From assembly GCA_016927965.1 (NCBI GenBank), contig JAFGLP010000105.1, positions 1 through 7,113 on the forward strand: a stretch of DNA of 7,113 nt, in the 5' to 3' direction. Position numbers and translations under genes: made by a program. This DNA is from Dehalococcoidia bacterium (lineage in GTDB: Bacteria > Chloroflexota > Dehalococcoidia > GIF9 > UBA5629). Positions within the stretch are counted from its first letter, which is position 1. Each line of letters begins with the position of its first letter. The notes below the pieces were generated by a model, which saw only the letters and a list, made by a program, of their open reading frames with translations, did not search any database and was not told where the DNA came from. Below are positions 6,095-7,113 of the stretch, in pieces.

Positions 6095-6130
6095 CGAGGT
6101 GAGTGGAGGGATTCGACCTCGCTCCCCTCG
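6095..6130. other. Long imperfect hairpin, resembling a degenerate tRNA arm
   Basis: CGAGGTGAGTGGAGG (6095-6109) pairs with CCTCGCTCCCCTCG (6117-6130) over about 14 bp, with one T-C mismatch, one T-G wobble and one bulge. The loop is GATTCGA. The GAGGGATTCGACCTC core looks like a reverse-strand tRNA T-arm (usual GAGGGATTCGAACCCTC) missing two bases. There is no T run, so it is not an ordinary intrinsic terminator. It may be a tRNA remnant, a recombination site, or a chance GC-rich hairpin in an AT-rich spacer. Confidence 0.35.
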
Positions 6131-6427
6131 TTCAGAAATTGAAGCTGGTATATTGCCAAAATGAAGTAGCAGTCAAGATAAGACTCTTTGCCAAATATAA
6201 AACTCCTGGATACTTCATCATGGTTGGACGCCTGCGAAAAACATTCCTTTGTAGCTCATGGTTTTTTGTCGGGAAGTTCACAGTTTCCTCAGTGGCCGCA
6301 CGGCGGAACAAATCTGTCTATTGATCGTAGTAGCAGTCTTAGAGACCAAGGACAGGATTTATTTCAATAGACGCAGATGTAAAATTGCCCCGACCAGTAT
6401 AATCAGCGAATATTTTCCTCAGGAGAT

Positions 6428-7105
6428 TTAAATCCGAGCTTTCAATTCCTCATAAAAAGCATCACATAATTTGAGCATTTGTGGATTGTCGTCTTCAATT
6501 CTGCGTTCCGTGATATTTCTCAGCCCAACACCATTACTAATATACATAAATATATCGGCGAGCTGCTCGTCATCCATGTTCGATTTAATTTCCCCTTTGT
6601 TTCTGGCAGTTTGAATGATTCCTTTCCACGCTCTTAGATCGGCCATGTGCAGTTCAGTAATTGTTTTATGAAAATCAGGAATAATCTTTAGAGCATCAAA
6701 AATAAGCAAATAAAAATTAACACTATCAGAGTAGTCCACCTGGTTTTGACGGAACGATTCAGGTGCCTGATATATATAGTTCACATAATCATGGTAAAAC
6801 TGGTATAAGGAATCTTGAGAAAAGGCAGTATAGTCTATTTTCATCTTTGGTAATAAAAAACGATCTACAATTTCTTTAAAGAGTTGCTCCTTACTTTTAT
6901 AAAAATAGTAAAACGCCCCTTTTGTCATGCCTACACTATCAACAATATCCTGAATCGTTACTTCTTTATAGTTTTCTCGCAGAAATAATTTAAAGGCTTT
7001 ATTTAGTATTTCTTCTTTCGAATCGCTCATATGTGACGTCGGATGGCAATGGTGGACACCAAACCTTTCATGCTGCCAGTAATCCAGCGTAATATCTTTG
7101 CTCAT
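6428..7105 (-). CDS. TetR/AcrR-family transcriptional regulator
   Basis: 225 residues from the first ATG in the window, or 200 residues from a second ATG at 7030-7028 (Met26). The N-terminal DNA-binding domain is clear: helix EEILNKAFKLFLRENYKEV (31-49), then the helix-turn-helix VTIQDIVDSVGMTKGAFYYF (49-68) and the typical KSKEQLFKEIVDRF (70-83). The C-terminal ~130 residues are helical and variable, as is normal for the ligand/dimer domain, so the inducer cannot be inferred. The usual TetR start would be Met26, but no RBS precedes it. The first ATG has GGTGG 3 nt upstream and adds a His/Cys-containing 25-residue leader (residues 18-25 HHCHPTSH). The frame is open to the right edge, so an earlier start cannot be excluded. 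Codon and base use is far more AT-rich than in aspS or aspD, suggesting separate origin. It may regulate aspDT, itself, or a gene to the right. Confidence 0.87.
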   Translation of the reverse strand: MSKDITLDYWQHERFGVHHCHPTSHMSDSKEEILNKAFKLFLRENYKEVTIQDIVDSVGMTKGAFYYFYKSKEQLFKEIVDRFLLPKMKIDYTAFSQDSLYQFYHDYVNYIYQAPESFRQNQVDYSDSVNFYLLIFDALKIIPDFHKTITELHMADLRAWKGIIQTARNKGEIKSNMDDEQLADIFMYISNGVGLRNITERRIEDDNPQMLKLCDAFYEELKARI

Positions 7106-7113
7106 ACACCACC

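Larger units (their letters stand above)
5865..6427. other. Non-coding region between tetR and aspD
   Basis: 563 bp, mostly AT-rich. The aspD-proximal 150 bp hold the promoter candidates, palindrome and repeats. 6095-6130 holds a long hairpin. From 6131 to 6427 I see nothing recognisable: only short chance ORFs (such as 6103-6324 and 6188-6370 on the plus strand, without family similarity or RBS) and 4-bp inverted repeats. No terminator is visible behind tetR. Confidence 0.5.

Noticed and set aside
6060..6130. Intact tRNA gene (7-bp acceptor-like TGAGGGG/CCCCTCG, TTCGACC loop)
   Set aside because: The T-stem has a G-G mismatch, the invariant G53-C61 pair is A-T, the D-loop lacks GG, and no 5-bp anticodon stem with a 7-nt loop can be drawn. 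At best it is a remnant.
6103..6370. Plus-strand ORFs of 73 and 60 residues in the tetR-aspD spacer
   Set aside because: No RBS, no known similarity, overlapping each other in different frames; consistent with chance in a non-coding spacer.
6417..6425. TCCTCAGGA small palindrome just behind tetR as a terminator
   Set aside because: Four paired bases around one base and no adjoining T run in the direction of transcription.

Overview
The window is a stretch of a bacterial chromosome in which every gene I can support lies on the minus strand. In transcription order these are a TetR-family regulator (6428-7105), a 563-bp non-coding stretch, aspartate 4-decarboxylase aspD (4269-5864), the aspartate:alanine antiporter aspT (2548-4230), a 268-bp gap, an aspartyl-tRNA synthetase carrying a C-terminal GatC domain (159-2279), and the 5' end of an amidase/GatA-like gene that runs off the window (1-144). 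No rRNA, intact tRNA, CRISPR array, insertion sequence or convincing intrinsic terminator was found.

Two functional blocks share one substrate, L-aspartate. The aspD-aspT pair is the classical decarboxylation/antiport module. AspT brings aspartate in and exports alanine, while AspD converts aspartate to alanine plus CO2 and consumes a cytoplasmic proton. The cycle creates a proton motive force and supplies alanine. The second block is translational. The AspRS looks like the non-discriminating type (His33 and Gly86), which charges both tRNA-Asp and tRNA-Asn with aspartate, and it is fused to the GatC subunit of the amidotransferase that turns Asp-tRNA-Asn into Asn-tRNA-Asn. The gene behind it, 14 bp downstream, starts like GatA but lacks the usual N-terminal ~45-50 residues and has Gln where the catalytic Lys of amidase-signature enzymes should be. 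This is the most unusual thing in the window, but only 48 codons are visible.

The aspD upstream region holds a good sigma70-like promoter candidate (TTGACA-N17-TATCCT) with a perfect 15-bp palindrome just downstream of the expected start, then a cluster of ATAAGGTA/TACCTTAT repeats and a second possible -10 box. The whole layout suggests repressor-controlled expression of aspDT. The TetR gene is a candidate for that repressor but is not divergently placed, so the link is inference.

The organism is probably an anaerobic or fermentative bacterium. From memory, the AspRS-GatC fusion is a curated family (PRK12820) seen in some Desulfobacterota-type bacteria, so I favour that group at low to moderate confidence. 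The aspS and aspDT genes are GC-moderate to GC-rich (for example 43 G+C of 60 at 601-660), whereas the tetR end is AT-rich (16 of 60 at 6841-6900). This, together with a degenerate tRNA-arm-like hairpin in the spacer, hints that the right-hand end has a different history.
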